Positions 1-7,886 are shown, numbered from the stretch's first letter. The stretch: 15,873 nt of DNA from Acidaminococcus sp. CAG:917 (GCA_000437555.1 FR901015.1:117060-132932); one strand, 5' to 3'. A program made the numbers and translations. Notes: a model not told the origin generated them from the letters alone.

Positions 1-1
1 T

Positions 2-2047
2 CCCAAAACGGCGGGGCACGAGCCGCATTTAAGACTTAACGGTAAACCATTCAAGGTCAGAGGCGTGAACCGTCACGAATTCCACCCGTTCTACGGACAC
101 GCCGTTCCCGAAGAGCTCACCGAAAAGGATTTAATTTTATGCGTTGAAAACAATATCGATTCGGTCAGAACATGCCATTATCCAAATTCAAGACATTTTT
201 ATAAAATGTGCGACAGAATGGGTATTATGGTTATGAGCGAAAACAATCTTGAAACGCACGGTACGGCTTCGTTTGTTCCTAAAAACAGCGCTTTTTGGAC
301 AAAAAAATGTATTGCCCGTATGCAGAAAATGATTTATGCCTACCGCAATCACCCGTGCGTCATTTTCTGGTCGCTCGGAAACGAGGCGGGAACAGGTTCG
401 GCGTTTGCAAAAATAAAAAAAGCGGGAAAGGCGCTTGACGATACCCGTCCTTTCCATTATGAATGCGATGCTCACGTCAAGGTCTCCGACGTGCTTTCGG
501 AAATGTATACGCCTGAAGGTAAAATGGAAGAAATAGCAAAGAATAAAACACACAATCATTCCAGAGCGCTTTGGTGCATAACGGGTCACACTCTTACGCC
601 AAAAATGTATAGGGATAAGCCTTTTATTCAGTGCGAATACGCCCACGCTATGGGAAACAGTCTCGGAAACTTTAAAGATTATTGGGACGATTTCAGAAAG
701 TATGAGAGACTTTGCGGCGGTTATATATGGGACTATGCAGACCAATCTATTGCGGTGAAGCGTGAAGACGGAAAAACAGAATGGAGATACGGCGGTGATT
801 TCGGCGATAAACCCAATAAGGGCAATTTTGCATTTAACGGTATTTTCAGAGCCGACCGTTCGCCAAATCCTTCGCTTTACGAGGTAAAGAAAGTTTATCA
901 AAAAATTCAATTTGCCTTGAGCGGAAATTATATAATAATCAAAAACGAGTTCTCTTTCACCAATCTCGATAAATACGGCTTAAAGTTTTCTTTAATCGAA
1001 AACGGAAAAGAAGTTAAAACAGCGCAGGTGACCATGCCGTCGATAGAGCCTCTTTCGGAGGGCAGAGTGGATTTGCCTTTCAGCGAATACGGTGACGATT
1101 CGTTTGTAAATTGTTATGCCTATCTTAAAGAGGATGAAGGCGTCTTGAAAAAAGGTCACGTTATTGCGGAGGAGCAACTTGTGCTTAAAGCATACAAGCC
1201 CAAAGAGTTTAAGGCAGATAAAAACCTTGCGGTATCCAACGGCAAGGAAGCGTCGGTTACGGGCGGAAATATTAAAATAACCGCCGATAAGTCGAAGGGT
1301 GTGAAAATGTCGCTTGTCGGGCAGGAAACTTATATTTCGCCCAACTTCTGGAGAGCGCCTACAGACAATGACGTCGTTCCGCATATTCCCGATTTCTTGA
1401 AAAACTTTATCGGCGTATACTATTATAAAAAAGCGCAGGCCAAACTCAGGCTCGCCTCGGTAAAGGTTAAGGACGGCAAACTTGAGCTGTGTTATAAAAT
1501 GCCTCACATCACCGCTTTTAAAGTTACAATGGAAGGCGGAGAAGAGGGAGTAAAGATATTTATGACAGTTCGCAATCACGGTTTCGGGCTTCCTCGATTC
1601 GGTTTCAGATTTAAACTCTCCAAGGCGTTCGACAACATAAGGTTTATCGGCAGAGGTCCATACGAAAACTATATCGACCGTAAGTCGTCACAGTTTGTGG
1701 GTGAATACAAGGGCACGCCGAGTGACTTTATACATGAATATCTCTACCCGCAGGAAAACGGCAATCACTGTGATTGCAGACTGCTTGAACTTTCCGACGG
1801 CAAGACGACAATCACGGTAAATTCTCTGACCAAGCCTTTTGAGTTTACGGCGTCAAATTACTCTATCGAACAGCTTGAAAAGGCAAAACATTTACACGAG
1901 CTTATTGCCGAAGATGCTCTCGACGTATGCATAGACGGCGGTCAAAGAGGCGTTGGGGGCGATATTCCCGCATTTGCCAACACGTTGCATAAGTACAAAC
2001 TCAATGCCGGCGTTCATTCATTCGACTTTGTGATAAACGCAAAATAG
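2..2047 (+). CDS. lacZ: LacZ-type beta-galactosidase (GH2), 5' truncated by window edge
   Basis: Hydrolyses terminal beta-galactosides such as lactose. The frame is open from position 2 with no start in view. A GTG at 65 is internal, because the codons before it already encode the conserved run LRLNGKPFKVRGVNRHE. About 681 residues are visible against roughly 1000 in the family, so about a third (sugar-binding and first sandwich domains) lies upstream. The TIM barrel is recognisable. NNLETHG carries the Glu/His metal-site pair. SLGNEAG holds the acid/base Glu (codon 383-385, like E. coli E461). CEYAHAMGNS holds the nucleophile Glu (codon 635-637, like E537). The C-terminal small-chain domain shows FWRAPTDND, GRGPYENYIDR and PQENGNH, where the last residue is more often Arg. 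No signal peptide can be judged. The gene ends before a strong terminator and no partner permease is in view. The family call is firm; the exact substrate is inferred. Confidence 0.93.
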   Translation, partial: PKTAGHEPHLRLNGKPFKVRGVNRHEFHPFYGHAVPEELTEKDLILCVENNIDSVRTCHYPNSRHFYKMCDRMGIMVMSENNLETHGTASFVPKNSAFWTKKCIARMQKMIYAYRNHPCVIFWSLGNEAGTGSAFAKIKKAGKALDDTRPFHYECDAHVKVSDVLSEMYTPEGKMEEIAKNKTHNHSRALWCITGHTLTPKMYRDKPFIQCEYAHAMGNSLGNFKDYWDDFRKYERLCGGYIWDYADQSIAVKREDGKTEWRYGGDFGDKPNKGNFAFNGIFRADRSPNPSLYEVKKVYQKIQFALSGNYIIIKNEFSFTNLDKYGLKFSLIENGKEVKTAQVTMPSIEPLSEGRVDLPFSEYGDDSFVNCYAYLKEDEGVLKKGHVIAEEQLVLKAYKPKEFKADKNLAVSNGKEASVTGGNIKITADKSKGVKMSLVGQETYISPNFWRAPTDNDVVPHIPDFLKNFIGVYYYKKAQAKLRLASVKVKDGKLELCYKMPHITAFKVTMEGGEEGVKIFMTVRNHGFGLPRFGFRFKLSKAFDNIRFIGRGPYENYIDRKSSQFVGEYKGTPSDFIHEYLYPQENGNHCDCRLLELSDGKTTITVNSLTKPFEFTASNYSIEQLEKAKHLHELIAEDALDVCIDGGQRGVGGDIPAFANTLHKYKLNAGVHSFDFVINAK

Positions 2048-2134
2048 GATGTGTTTTAAGTGGTTTTGTAAATTTTAAATCGGTAAATATTTTAAATCGT
2101 TTGGCTGGAATTTATAAATATAACCGGCTACAAC

Positions 2135-2161
2135 AAAAAAGAAGCCTCAGGCTTCTTTTTT
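2135..2161 (+). terminator. Rho-independent terminator after lacZ
   Basis: A perfect hairpin has arms AAAAAAGAAGCC and GGCTTCTTTTTT, a 3-base loop, and further T-rich sequence. It lies 87 bases after the lacZ stop. The A-rich left arm means it could also work in the reverse direction, but no minus-strand gene points at it. The rest of the 286-base gap (2048-2333) is AT-rich. It holds two copies of ATTTTAAATCG (2072-2082 and 2089-2099) and the thrS promoter, and I see no other gene. Confidence 0.88.
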
Positions 2162-2262
2162 GTTTTTCGTTTTCCAAAATTTAATTGAATACGACTTTAA
2201 AAACTGCGTGTTATATAACCGATTTTAAATAAAAAATTAATATTAATACTTTTAGCAAATTA

Positions 2263-2292
2263 TTGACAAATAATGCATTAAAGCAATATAAT
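2263..2292 (+). promoter_or_regulatory. Consensus sigma-A promoter of thrS
   Basis: TTGACA (2263-2268) and TATAAT (2287-2292) are both exact consensus with an 18-base spacer. Transcription should begin near 2299-2301, giving a leader of only about 34 bases before the thrS ATG at 2334. An SD GGAGGT lies at 2325-2330. The short leader leaves no room for a T-box riboswitch. Confidence 0.88.
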
Positions 2293-2333
2293 CACTATTG
2301 ACTATGGCGTTTGTATAGCCAACTGGAGGTAGT

Positions 2334-4271
2334 ATGGAACTTATATTGAAAGACGGCACAAAACTTGCCGCTACAGACGGAATTACGGCGATAGAGGCCG
2401 TAAAACTTATCAGCGAGTCGCTCGCAAGAAATACCTTGGTGATAAAGGTCAACGGAGAATATGTTTCTTTCGGCGACAAACTAAGCGGTGAATGTAAAAT
2501 CGAAGCGTTTACTTTTGCCGACGAAACGGGCAGAGAGGCATACCGTCACACTTGCTCTCACATCTTAGCTCAGGCGGTCAAAAATATTTTTCCGACCGCG
2601 CTTTTTGCAATCGGACCCGCAATTGCTAACGGTTTTTATTACGATTTTGAATTCAAGACCCCGATAACGCAGGAAGATTTTCCGAAAATAGAATCGGAAA
2701 TGTCAAGAATAATCAAAGCGGACCTTCCCATCGTCAGGTCGTATATGACGAGAAAGGAAGCGGAAGCGTTTCTAAAGAAAATCAAACAACCTTATAAGAT
2801 AGAGCTTTTAGGCGATATTCCGGAAGGTGAAAAAATATCTTTCTACACGCAGGGTGATTTTGCCGACCTTTGCAGCGGACCGCATCTTAATTCTACGGGA
2901 AAGATTAAGGCGTTTAAGCTTACCTCGCTTACGGGCGCGTATTGGAGAGGCAACGAAAAGAATAAAATGCTCACCCGTATTTACGGAACGGCTTTTGATA
3001 AAAAATCCAATCTTGAGGAATACCTCGTCAAGCTTGAGGAGATGAAAAACCGCGACCATAACAAGCTCGGCAGGGAACTCGGCATATTCATGACGGACGA
3101 AAACGTCGGTCAGGGACTGCCGCTCATTATGCCTAAAGGCGCGAGAATGATTCAGATTCTATCGAGATTTGTTGAAGACGAAGAAGAGCGCAGGGGATAT
3201 TTGCTTACCAAAACGCCGTCAATGTCCAAAAACAATTTGTTTATCACGAGCGGCCATTGGGACCATTATAAAGACAAAATGTTCTATATGGGCGAGGAAG
3301 GCGTCGATGAGGAAATTTTGTGTCTGAGACCTATGACGTGTCCTTTCCAATTCACCATTTATAAAAACGGTTTAAAAAGTTACAGAGATTTGCCTATCCG
3401 CTATGCCGAAACCGCTCAGGAATTCAGGAAGGAAGCGTCGGGTGAAATGCACGGCCTTATCCGTATAAGACAGTTTACTCTGTCAGACGGACACATTATA
3501 TGCACGCGCGACCAGCTGGAGGACGAATTCCACGGGGCGGTAGACCTAATCGATTATCTCACCAAATGCCTCGGTCTCGATAAAGATATATCATACCGTT
3601 TTTCGCGTTGGAATCCCAACGAGGCGGATAAATATATCGGAACTAAAGAGGAGTGGGAAAAGACGGAAAGCGCTATGAAACAAATTCTTGACGACCTCAA
3701 AATCGACTACACAGAGGCGTGGGGAGAAGCGGCTTTTTACGGTCCGAAACTCGACGTTCAGGGAACCAACGTTCACGGCAAAGAGGATACTTTATTTACC
3801 GTTCAGATTGACTTTGCGCTTGCTAAACGTTTCGATATGGTTTACGTCGATGAAAACGGTGACAAAGTTCATCCTCTCATCATTCACCGTTCTTCAATAG
3901 GCTGTTACGAAAGAACGCTGGCTATGCTCATCGAAAAGTATGCCGGTGCATTCCCGCTTTGGTTTGCTCCCGTTCAGGCAAGAGTTATGTCGCTTACCGA
4001 CAGGACCATCGACAAGGCAAAGGAAATTGTCGCCGAAATGAAGAAAGCGGGTCTTAGAGTGGAAATCGATACGAGAAGCGAGAAGATAGGCAAGAAGATA
4101 AGAGAAGCTCAGCTTGAAAAAATTCCGTATATGCTCATAATAGGCGATAAAGAAGCGGAAGAGGGAGTAGTTGCAGTCCGTTACCGCACCGAAGGCGACT
4201 TGGGCAAAATGAAACTTTCCGAGCTTATCGACCGTATGACTGAGGAAGTTAAAACTTTAAAACTTAATTAG
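2334..4271 (+). CDS. thrS: Threonine--tRNA ligase (ThrRS)
   Basis: Cytoplasmic class II synthetase that charges tRNA-Thr with threonine; 645 residues, normal for the family. Domains in order are as follows. The TGS domain covers about 1-62. The editing domain has His72 and His76 (HTCSH) plus Cys180 and His184 (CSGPH), the four residues of the serine-editing site. The class II core has motif 1 near 268-297, motif 2 near 355-390 with Arg365, and motif 3 HRSSIGCYER at 518-527. The anticodon-binding domain covers about 545-640. The catalytic zinc ligands are Cys336, His387 and His518. The run around Cys336 reads MTCPFQF where E. coli-type enzymes read MNCPGHV. The ATG start is fixed by GGAGGT four bases upstream and by the TGS N-terminus. 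The gene stands alone, with its own promoter and terminator. No T-box precedes it, although clostridial thrS genes often have one. Confidence 0.97.
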   Translation: MELILKDGTKLAATDGITAIEAVKLISESLARNTLVIKVNGEYVSFGDKLSGECKIEAFTFADETGREAYRHTCSHILAQAVKNIFPTALFAIGPAIANGFYYDFEFKTPITQEDFPKIESEMSRIIKADLPIVRSYMTRKEAEAFLKKIKQPYKIELLGDIPEGEKISFYTQGDFADLCSGPHLNSTGKIKAFKLTSLTGAYWRGNEKNKMLTRIYGTAFDKKSNLEEYLVKLEEMKNRDHNKLGRELGIFMTDENVGQGLPLIMPKGARMIQILSRFVEDEEERRGYLLTKTPSMSKNNLFITSGHWDHYKDKMFYMGEEGVDEEILCLRPMTCPFQFTIYKNGLKSYRDLPIRYAETAQEFRKEASGEMHGLIRIRQFTLSDGHIICTRDQLEDEFHGAVDLIDYLTKCLGLDKDISYRFSRWNPNEADKYIGTKEEWEKTESAMKQILDDLKIDYTEAWGEAAFYGPKLDVQGTNVHGKEDTLFTVQIDFALAKRFDMVYVDENGDKVHPLIIHRSSIGCYERTLAMLIEKYAGAFPLWFAPVQARVMSLTDRTIDKAKEIVAEMKKAGLRVEIDTRSEKIGKKIREAQLEKIPYMLIIGDKEAEEGVVAVRYRTEGDLGKMKLSELIDRMTEEVKTLKLN

Positions 4272-4294
4272 TTTTGCTTAATATGCGAATAGAT

Positions 4295-4323
4295 AAAAAA
4301 GCGAACGATACGTTCGCTTTTTT
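4295..4323. terminator. Palindromic terminator shared by thrS and convergent tmcAL
   Basis: A perfect 13-base-pair hairpin has arms AAAAAAGCGAACG and CGTTCGCTTTTTT with loop ATA. Because A and T runs flank a GC-rich stem, it reads as a Rho-independent terminator on both strands. It starts 24 bases after the thrS stop and lies about 140 bases beyond the stop of the facing gene tmcAL. Confidence 0.88.
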
Positions 4324-4340
4324 AATTTGTTTATATCATA

Positions 4341-4478
4341 TTAAAAAACTCGAATTGGTTTCTTTGTCTTGCTCAATTTATTTTATTTGCGTTAAAAAAC
4401 TCTATTTAGTTTGTTTACGTTAAAAAACTCAATTTATTTTGTTTGTTTTAAAAATAATTTAGCTATCTTAAAAAACTC
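4341..4478. repeat. Four dispersed copies of TTAAAAAACTC
   Basis: Exact TTAAAAAACTC occurs at 4341-4351, 4392-4402, 4420-4430 and 4468-4478. The three downstream copies are followed by related T/G-rich sequence such as AATTTATTTTGTTTG. Start-to-start spacing is irregular (51, 28 and 48 bases). On the minus strand the unit reads roughly ACAAA..GAGTTTTTTAA. The rightmost copy encodes part of the last residues of TmcAL and overlaps its 3' end. It looks like a decayed tandem duplication of the gene's tail or a run of slipped AT-rich sequence. The arms are not self-complementary, the spacers are unequal, and no function is evident. Confidence 0.7.
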
Positions 4479-5590
4479 GGTTTGTCTAAAATCTTATTAT
4501 GTTCACCGTTAACGATAGATAAAAATCTGTTAGCTTTTTCGTCCATATCGATAAGCGGTTTATAAACGCTGTCGGCAGGACAGTCGCTCGCTTTTAAATA
4601 AAGATTTTTCGTCCTGTCACCGAGGAAGCTCAGCAAATCTTTTCGGGATTCTCTTAGCGCAAGTACTCTGATATAAGGTTCGTTTTCTTCTGCCGTTTCA
4701 ACAAGCTCTTTTGTGAGGTTCAGAGTTGCGCTTGCAATTATTCTTTTTACCGTGCTTTTTGTATATCTTTTCGTCGTAAGAGCATAAAGTTCCTCTATAC
4801 TCGAAAAGGTCAGTTTTTTCAGTCGGTTTTCAAATCCTTCCGATATATTCGAAACTCTTTCAAGTTCCTCGGCAGTCATGTTGTTTATTGCATAAAGACA
4901 TATCGAGGAATACGTCTTACGGTCTATGTCCTTTAATTTTACAAACGGGGGAACGGCTTTTGAATAGTCCTCGCCTTGCTTTAGCATTTTGCGGATTTCC
5001 GTTGAGGATAAAAACAAACCGCCGTTTTCGGAATATCTGCGCTTTACCGTGTGAAAGGAAACGGGCAAACTTAACGCCTTGACGGCTTTAATGTATTCTA
5101 CACCCAAAATATTGTTCGGGCTTCCGATGATTTCGGATACGACGGGGTTGTCGAGAGCCATTGTTCTGGCCTTTGCGAGAGAATAACCTTTCGACATATA
5201 ATCGCTTAGCAGTTCTTTAAATTCTTTCGTTTCGAGACCAAGCGTATCGACAGCCATTTCGAGGGCGGAGAGGTCTCCGCTTTCGCTGCCGAAACTGAGC
5301 GTAAATTCACCGAAAACGGAAAGTGTTCTCATCGCTCCCATAGCGAATTTATTTGCGGGGGATAAAGAATATACCGTAGGAAGTTCAAGCACAATATCCG
5401 CACCCGCATTGATTGCCCAATCCGCTCTTGTATATTTATCCGCAACGGCGATATCGCCCCTTTGAGTGAATGAACCGCTCATTAAAACGACTAGCGTATC
5501 GGGCGAGGTTTCCTCTTTAGCCTTAAGTAGCTGATATAGATGCCCGTTGTGAAACGGGTTGTATTCGGCGATAATTGCGGTAGTTTTCAT
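4463..5590 (-). CDS. tmcAL: tRNA(Met) cytidine acetate ligase (YlbM/TmcAL family)
   Basis: TmcAL activates acetate with ATP as acetyl-AMP and acetylates C34 of elongator tRNA-Met to ac4C, protecting AUG decoding. The 375-residue protein is somewhat shorter than B. subtilis YlbM (about 415). The N-terminal nucleotidyltransferase fold shows EYNPFHNGH with the HxGH motif at 14-17, MSGSFTQRGD at 37-46, and GSPNNILGVEY at 156-166. SSTEIR at 195-200 resembles the ISSTxIR motif of HIGH-type nucleotidyltransferases. The C-terminal part (about 220-375) is helical and less conserved. The ATG (5588-5590) has an SD, TGAGGTT, just upstream on its strand (5594-5599). The gene is divergent from pta, converges on thrS, and its last codons lie inside a short repeated sequence. 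The acetate chemistry fits its pta-ackA neighbours. Family assignment is firm; tRNA specificity comes from the family. Confidence 0.92.
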   Translation of the reverse strand: MKTTAIIAEYNPFHNGHLYQLLKAKEETSPDTLVVLMSGSFTQRGDIAVADKYTRADWAINAGADIVLELPTVYSLSPANKFAMGAMRTLSVFGEFTLSFGSESGDLSALEMAVDTLGLETKEFKELLSDYMSKGYSLAKARTMALDNPVVSEIIGSPNNILGVEYIKAVKALSLPVSFHTVKRRYSENGGLFLSSTEIRKMLKQGEDYSKAVPPFVKLKDIDRKTYSSICLYAINNMTAEELERVSNISEGFENRLKKLTFSSIEELYALTTKRYTKSTVKRIIASATLNLTKELVETAEENEPYIRVLALRESRKDLLSFLGDRTKNLYLKASDCPADSVYKPLIDMDEKANRFLSIVNGEHNKILDKPSFLR

Positions 5591-5617
5591 ATAACCTCAT
5601 TAAATTTTTTTAATCAG

Positions 5618-5646
5618 TTGCTTTTTTAAAAAATAGCTTTTATAAT
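5618..5646 (+). promoter_or_regulatory. Promoter of pta-ackA
   Basis: TTGCTT (5618-5623), a 17-base spacer, and an exact TATAAT (5641-5646). The predicted start is near 5653, giving a leader of about 49 bases before the pta ATG, with SD GGAG at 5693-5696. The -10 box is half of the palindrome TATAATTATA and overlaps the -10 of the opposing tmcAL promoter. Confidence 0.72.
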
Positions 5647-5673
5647 TATATCAACAAATATTAAAAGAAGCAA
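5645..5673 (-). promoter_or_regulatory. Promoter of tmcAL, mirror image of the pta promoter
   Basis: Read on the minus strand: TTGCTT (5673-5668), a 17-base spacer, TATAAT (5650-5645). The hexamers and the spacing are identical to the plus-strand promoter, and the symmetry centre falls between 5645 and 5646. The predicted start is near 5638, giving a leader of about 48 bases. The two -10 boxes overlap by two bases, so polymerase should not be able to occupy both promoters at once. Confidence 0.7.
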
Positions 5674-5701
5674 TAATCATTGCCAAGTTTTTGGAGTCGT
5701 T

Positions 5702-6694
5702 ATGAGTAATTTTCTCGACAATCTTTTTTCAAGAGCATCAAAATTGAACAAAAAAATTGCGCTCGCCGAGGGTGACGACGTAAGAGCGGCGAAAGCGGCG
5801 GAGATTTTGACAAAAAAGAAAATGTGCAAAGTCGTTTTAATCGGAGACAAAAACGCTATTGTGTCTAAATTCAAGGATATTGACTTTAACGGAGTCGAAT
5901 TTTTAAATCCCGCAGTCGATAATACTAAAGAATATGCCGATTTCCTTTATGAATTGAGAAAGGAAAAGGGTATGACGCCTGAAGCTGCCGAAAAACTGAT
6001 TAAAGAAAACAATATGTATTATTCGGCTGTCGCTCTTAAAAAAGGCGACGTTGACGGCGTTGTCGGCGGCGCTGTATTTTCTTCTGCCGACGTGTCAAGA
6101 GCCGCTTTTCAAGTGGTTAAACCCAAAGCCGGCATCAAAAGCGTTTCAAGTTGTTTTATAATGGTGCCGCCTCAAGACTTCAAATACGGCAATGCTCCCG
6201 CATACGTCTTTGCCGATTGTGCCGTTATCCCTTATCCCGACGAAAATCAGCTTGCCGATATAGTTCAGGCGGCTTATCTCTCGTGCAAAAATATTGTCGA
6301 AATCGAGCCTAAAATCGCTATGCTTTCTTTCTCGACGCTTGGCAGCGCAAAGCACGAGAACGTCGATAAGGTCAGAAATGCGCTTGCAATCGTAAAGCAA
6401 TCAAGCCCCGAAATTGACGTGGACGGCGAATTGCAATTCGACGCCGCTCTCGTTCCGACCGTGGCAAATCAAAAGGCTAAAGGCAGTTCCGTTGCCGGTC
6501 AGGCAAACGTTTTTGTTTTTCCCAACCTCGACGCAGGCAATATCGGATATAAAATCGCTCAAAGACTCGGAAACTTTATGGCAATCGGACCTATCATGCA
6601 AGGTCTCTCAAAGCCTATTAACGACCTTAGCCGCGGCTGTGTAGCCGAAGATATAGTGGCGGTTGCCGCAATCACTTGTTTGCAAGGAGAATAA
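5702..6694 (+). CDS. pta: Phosphate acetyltransferase
   Basis: Interconverts acetyl-CoA plus phosphate and acetyl phosphate plus CoA, the first half of the acetate pathway. The 330 residues match the short, single-domain Pta form, without the DRTGG/CobB-like N-terminal extension of enterobacterial Pta. Visible family motifs are GDVDGVVGGAVFSSADVSR near 115-133 (with Arg133), the nucleotide-binding stretch SFSTLGSAKHENVDKV near 209-224, GELQFDAALVP near 242-252, and NDLSRGC at 307-313. Ser310, Arg311 and Asp317 correspond to catalytic Ser309, Arg310 and Asp316 of Methanosarcina Pta. The ATG at 5702 has GGAG five bases upstream and gives the expected N-terminus. The stop is one base before the ackA start, so the pair is almost certainly co-transcribed and probably translationally coupled. 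It shares a divergent promoter region with tmcAL. Confidence 0.96.
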   Translation: MSNFLDNLFSRASKLNKKIALAEGDDVRAAKAAEILTKKKMCKVVLIGDKNAIVSKFKDIDFNGVEFLNPAVDNTKEYADFLYELRKEKGMTPEAAEKLIKENNMYYSAVALKKGDVDGVVGGAVFSSADVSRAAFQVVKPKAGIKSVSSCFIMVPPQDFKYGNAPAYVFADCAVIPYPDENQLADIVQAAYLSCKNIVEIEPKIAMLSFSTLGSAKHENVDKVRNALAIVKQSSPEIDVDGELQFDAALVPTVANQKAKGSSVAGQANVFVFPNLDAGNIGYKIAQRLGNFMAIGPIMQGLSKPINDLSRGCVAEDIVAVAAITCLQGE

Positions 6695-6695
6695 A

Positions 6696-7886
6696 ATGAA
6701 TATTTTGGTTATCAACGCGGGTTCGTCCTCGCTCAAATATCAACTTATCGATATAGATACGGAAAAACCGCTCCTTAAAGGTATTTGCGAAAGAATAACT
6801 TTTGCAAAAAGCTGTCTTACTCAAAAGACTTCAGACGGCAGAGAGCTTAAAATTTCGCAGGATATGCCCACTCACAAAGAAGCTATGGAGCTTGTTTTGA
6901 AAGCAATGCTTGACCCAAAATACGGAGTAATTAAATCTGTTGACGAGATAAGCGCAGTCGGGCACAGAGTCCTTCATTCCGGAGAAGATTTCCATTCGAG
7001 CGTCGTCATTGACGACGAGGTCATAAGAATATGCGAAAAGAACGTCGACCTCGGTCCGCTCCATATGCCCGGCAATATCGCTTGTATAAAAAGCTGTCGG
7101 GAAGTTATGAAGGGCATTCCTATGGTTGCGGTTTTTGATACTACATTCCATAGCACAATGCCTCAAAAAGCGTTTATGTACGGTATTCCTTACAGCGTCT
7201 ACGATAAATATAAAGTAAGGAAATACGGCTTCCACGGAACGTCGCATAAGTTCGTGTCCGAAGAGGCGGCAAAGATTGTCGGAAAGGTTTCAAAAATTAT
7301 AATCTGCCACCTCGGTAACGGCTCTTCCGTTTCGGCGGTTAAAAACGGTAAATGTATGGATACGTCCATGGGCTTTACTCCGTTAGAAGGTCTTGTAATG
7401 GGCACGAGGAGCGGTGATATAGACCCTGCCGCCGTTGACTATATGAGAATAAAATTGGGACTCGACCCCGACGAAGTGGTAAACTTTCTTAACAAAAAAT
7501 GCGGTATGCTCGGTATAAGCGAATATTCAAGCGACTGCCGTGACCTGACCGCCAAAGCCGAGGAGGGCGACCATAAGGCAAGACTTGCGCTTGAGATGGT
7601 TGCTTATTCCGTCAAAAAATATATCGGCTCTTATGCCGCAGTTTTAAACGGCGTCGACGCTATTGTTTTTACGGGAGGTATAGGCGAGCATTCTCCTTTA
7701 ATTAGAGGACTTGTCATGCAGGATATGGATTACCTCGGCGTGGATTTTTCCGATGAAAAAAACAATACTTATTCCGACGGAATAGGCGAGATAACGAACG
7801 AAGGCTCAAAATGCAAAGTTTTGATTTTGCCAACAAACGAAGAGCTTTCCATAGCAAGAGAAACAAAGGCATTGACTTTAAAATAG
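6696..7886 (+). CDS. ackA: Acetate kinase
   Basis: Transfers phosphate between acetyl phosphate and ADP, giving acetate and ATP; second step after Pta. The 396 residues are typical. The ASKHA-fold marks are all present: VINAGSSS at 5-12, GHRVLHSG at 89-96 with catalytic Arg91, His123 (LGPLHMPGN), Asp148 (VFDTTFHSTMP), His180 (GFHGTSH), the phosphate loop HLGNGSS at 205-211, GTRSGDIDP with Arg238, TGGIGEHS at 326-333, and the Glu-rich TNEELSIAR at 380-388. The usual VFDTAFHQTMP is slightly altered. The ATG at 6696 is chosen over an in-frame TTG at 6663. Only the ATG has an SD (AAGGAGA, 6684-6690), and it starts exactly at the family N-terminus. The gap to pta is one base. It is followed by a terminator and a non-coding gap of 216 bases. 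Confidence 0.97.
   Translation: MNILVINAGSSSLKYQLIDIDTEKPLLKGICERITFAKSCLTQKTSDGRELKISQDMPTHKEAMELVLKAMLDPKYGVIKSVDEISAVGHRVLHSGEDFHSSVVIDDEVIRICEKNVDLGPLHMPGNIACIKSCREVMKGIPMVAVFDTTFHSTMPQKAFMYGIPYSVYDKYKVRKYGFHGTSHKFVSEEAAKIVGKVSKIIICHLGNGSSVSAVKNGKCMDTSMGFTPLEGLVMGTRSGDIDPAAVDYMRIKLGLDPDEVVNFLNKKCGMLGISEYSSDCRDLTAKAEEGDHKARLALEMVAYSVKKYIGSYAAVLNGVDAIVFTGGIGEHSPLIRGLVMQDMDYLGVDFSDEKNNTYSDGIGEITNEGSKCKVLILPTNEELSIARETKALTLK

Noticed and set aside
188..910. Open frame of 240 codons on the minus strand inside lacZ
   Set aside because: It is antisense to a clearly recognisable GH2 enzyme, has no family resemblance I can see and no SD, and is explained by codon bias of the plus-strand gene. The same holds for the minus-strand frames at 992-1579, 6831-7247, 8457-8888 and those within smc.
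2072..2099. Two copies of ATTTTAAATCG after lacZ as a regulatory site
   Set aside because: AT-rich 11-base direct repeat downstream of a gene and upstream of its terminator; no context supports a function.
2304..2318. Four-codon leader reading frame (ATG to TAG) upstream of thrS
   Set aside because: No SD, no Thr codons, and no alternative hairpins of the attenuation type; expected by chance.
4341..4478. CRISPR array
   Set aside because: The repeats are only 11 bases, spacing is irregular, the spacers resemble one another, and no cas gene is near.
5671..5682. CAATAATCATTG as an operator
   Set aside because: Only the outer four bases on each side are symmetric and it overlaps the tmcAL -35; too weak to call.
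6663..6698. Upstream TTG start for ackA, adding 11 residues
   Set aside because: It lies inside pta with no SD. The ATG at 6696 has AAGGAGA and gives the standard AckA N-terminus.
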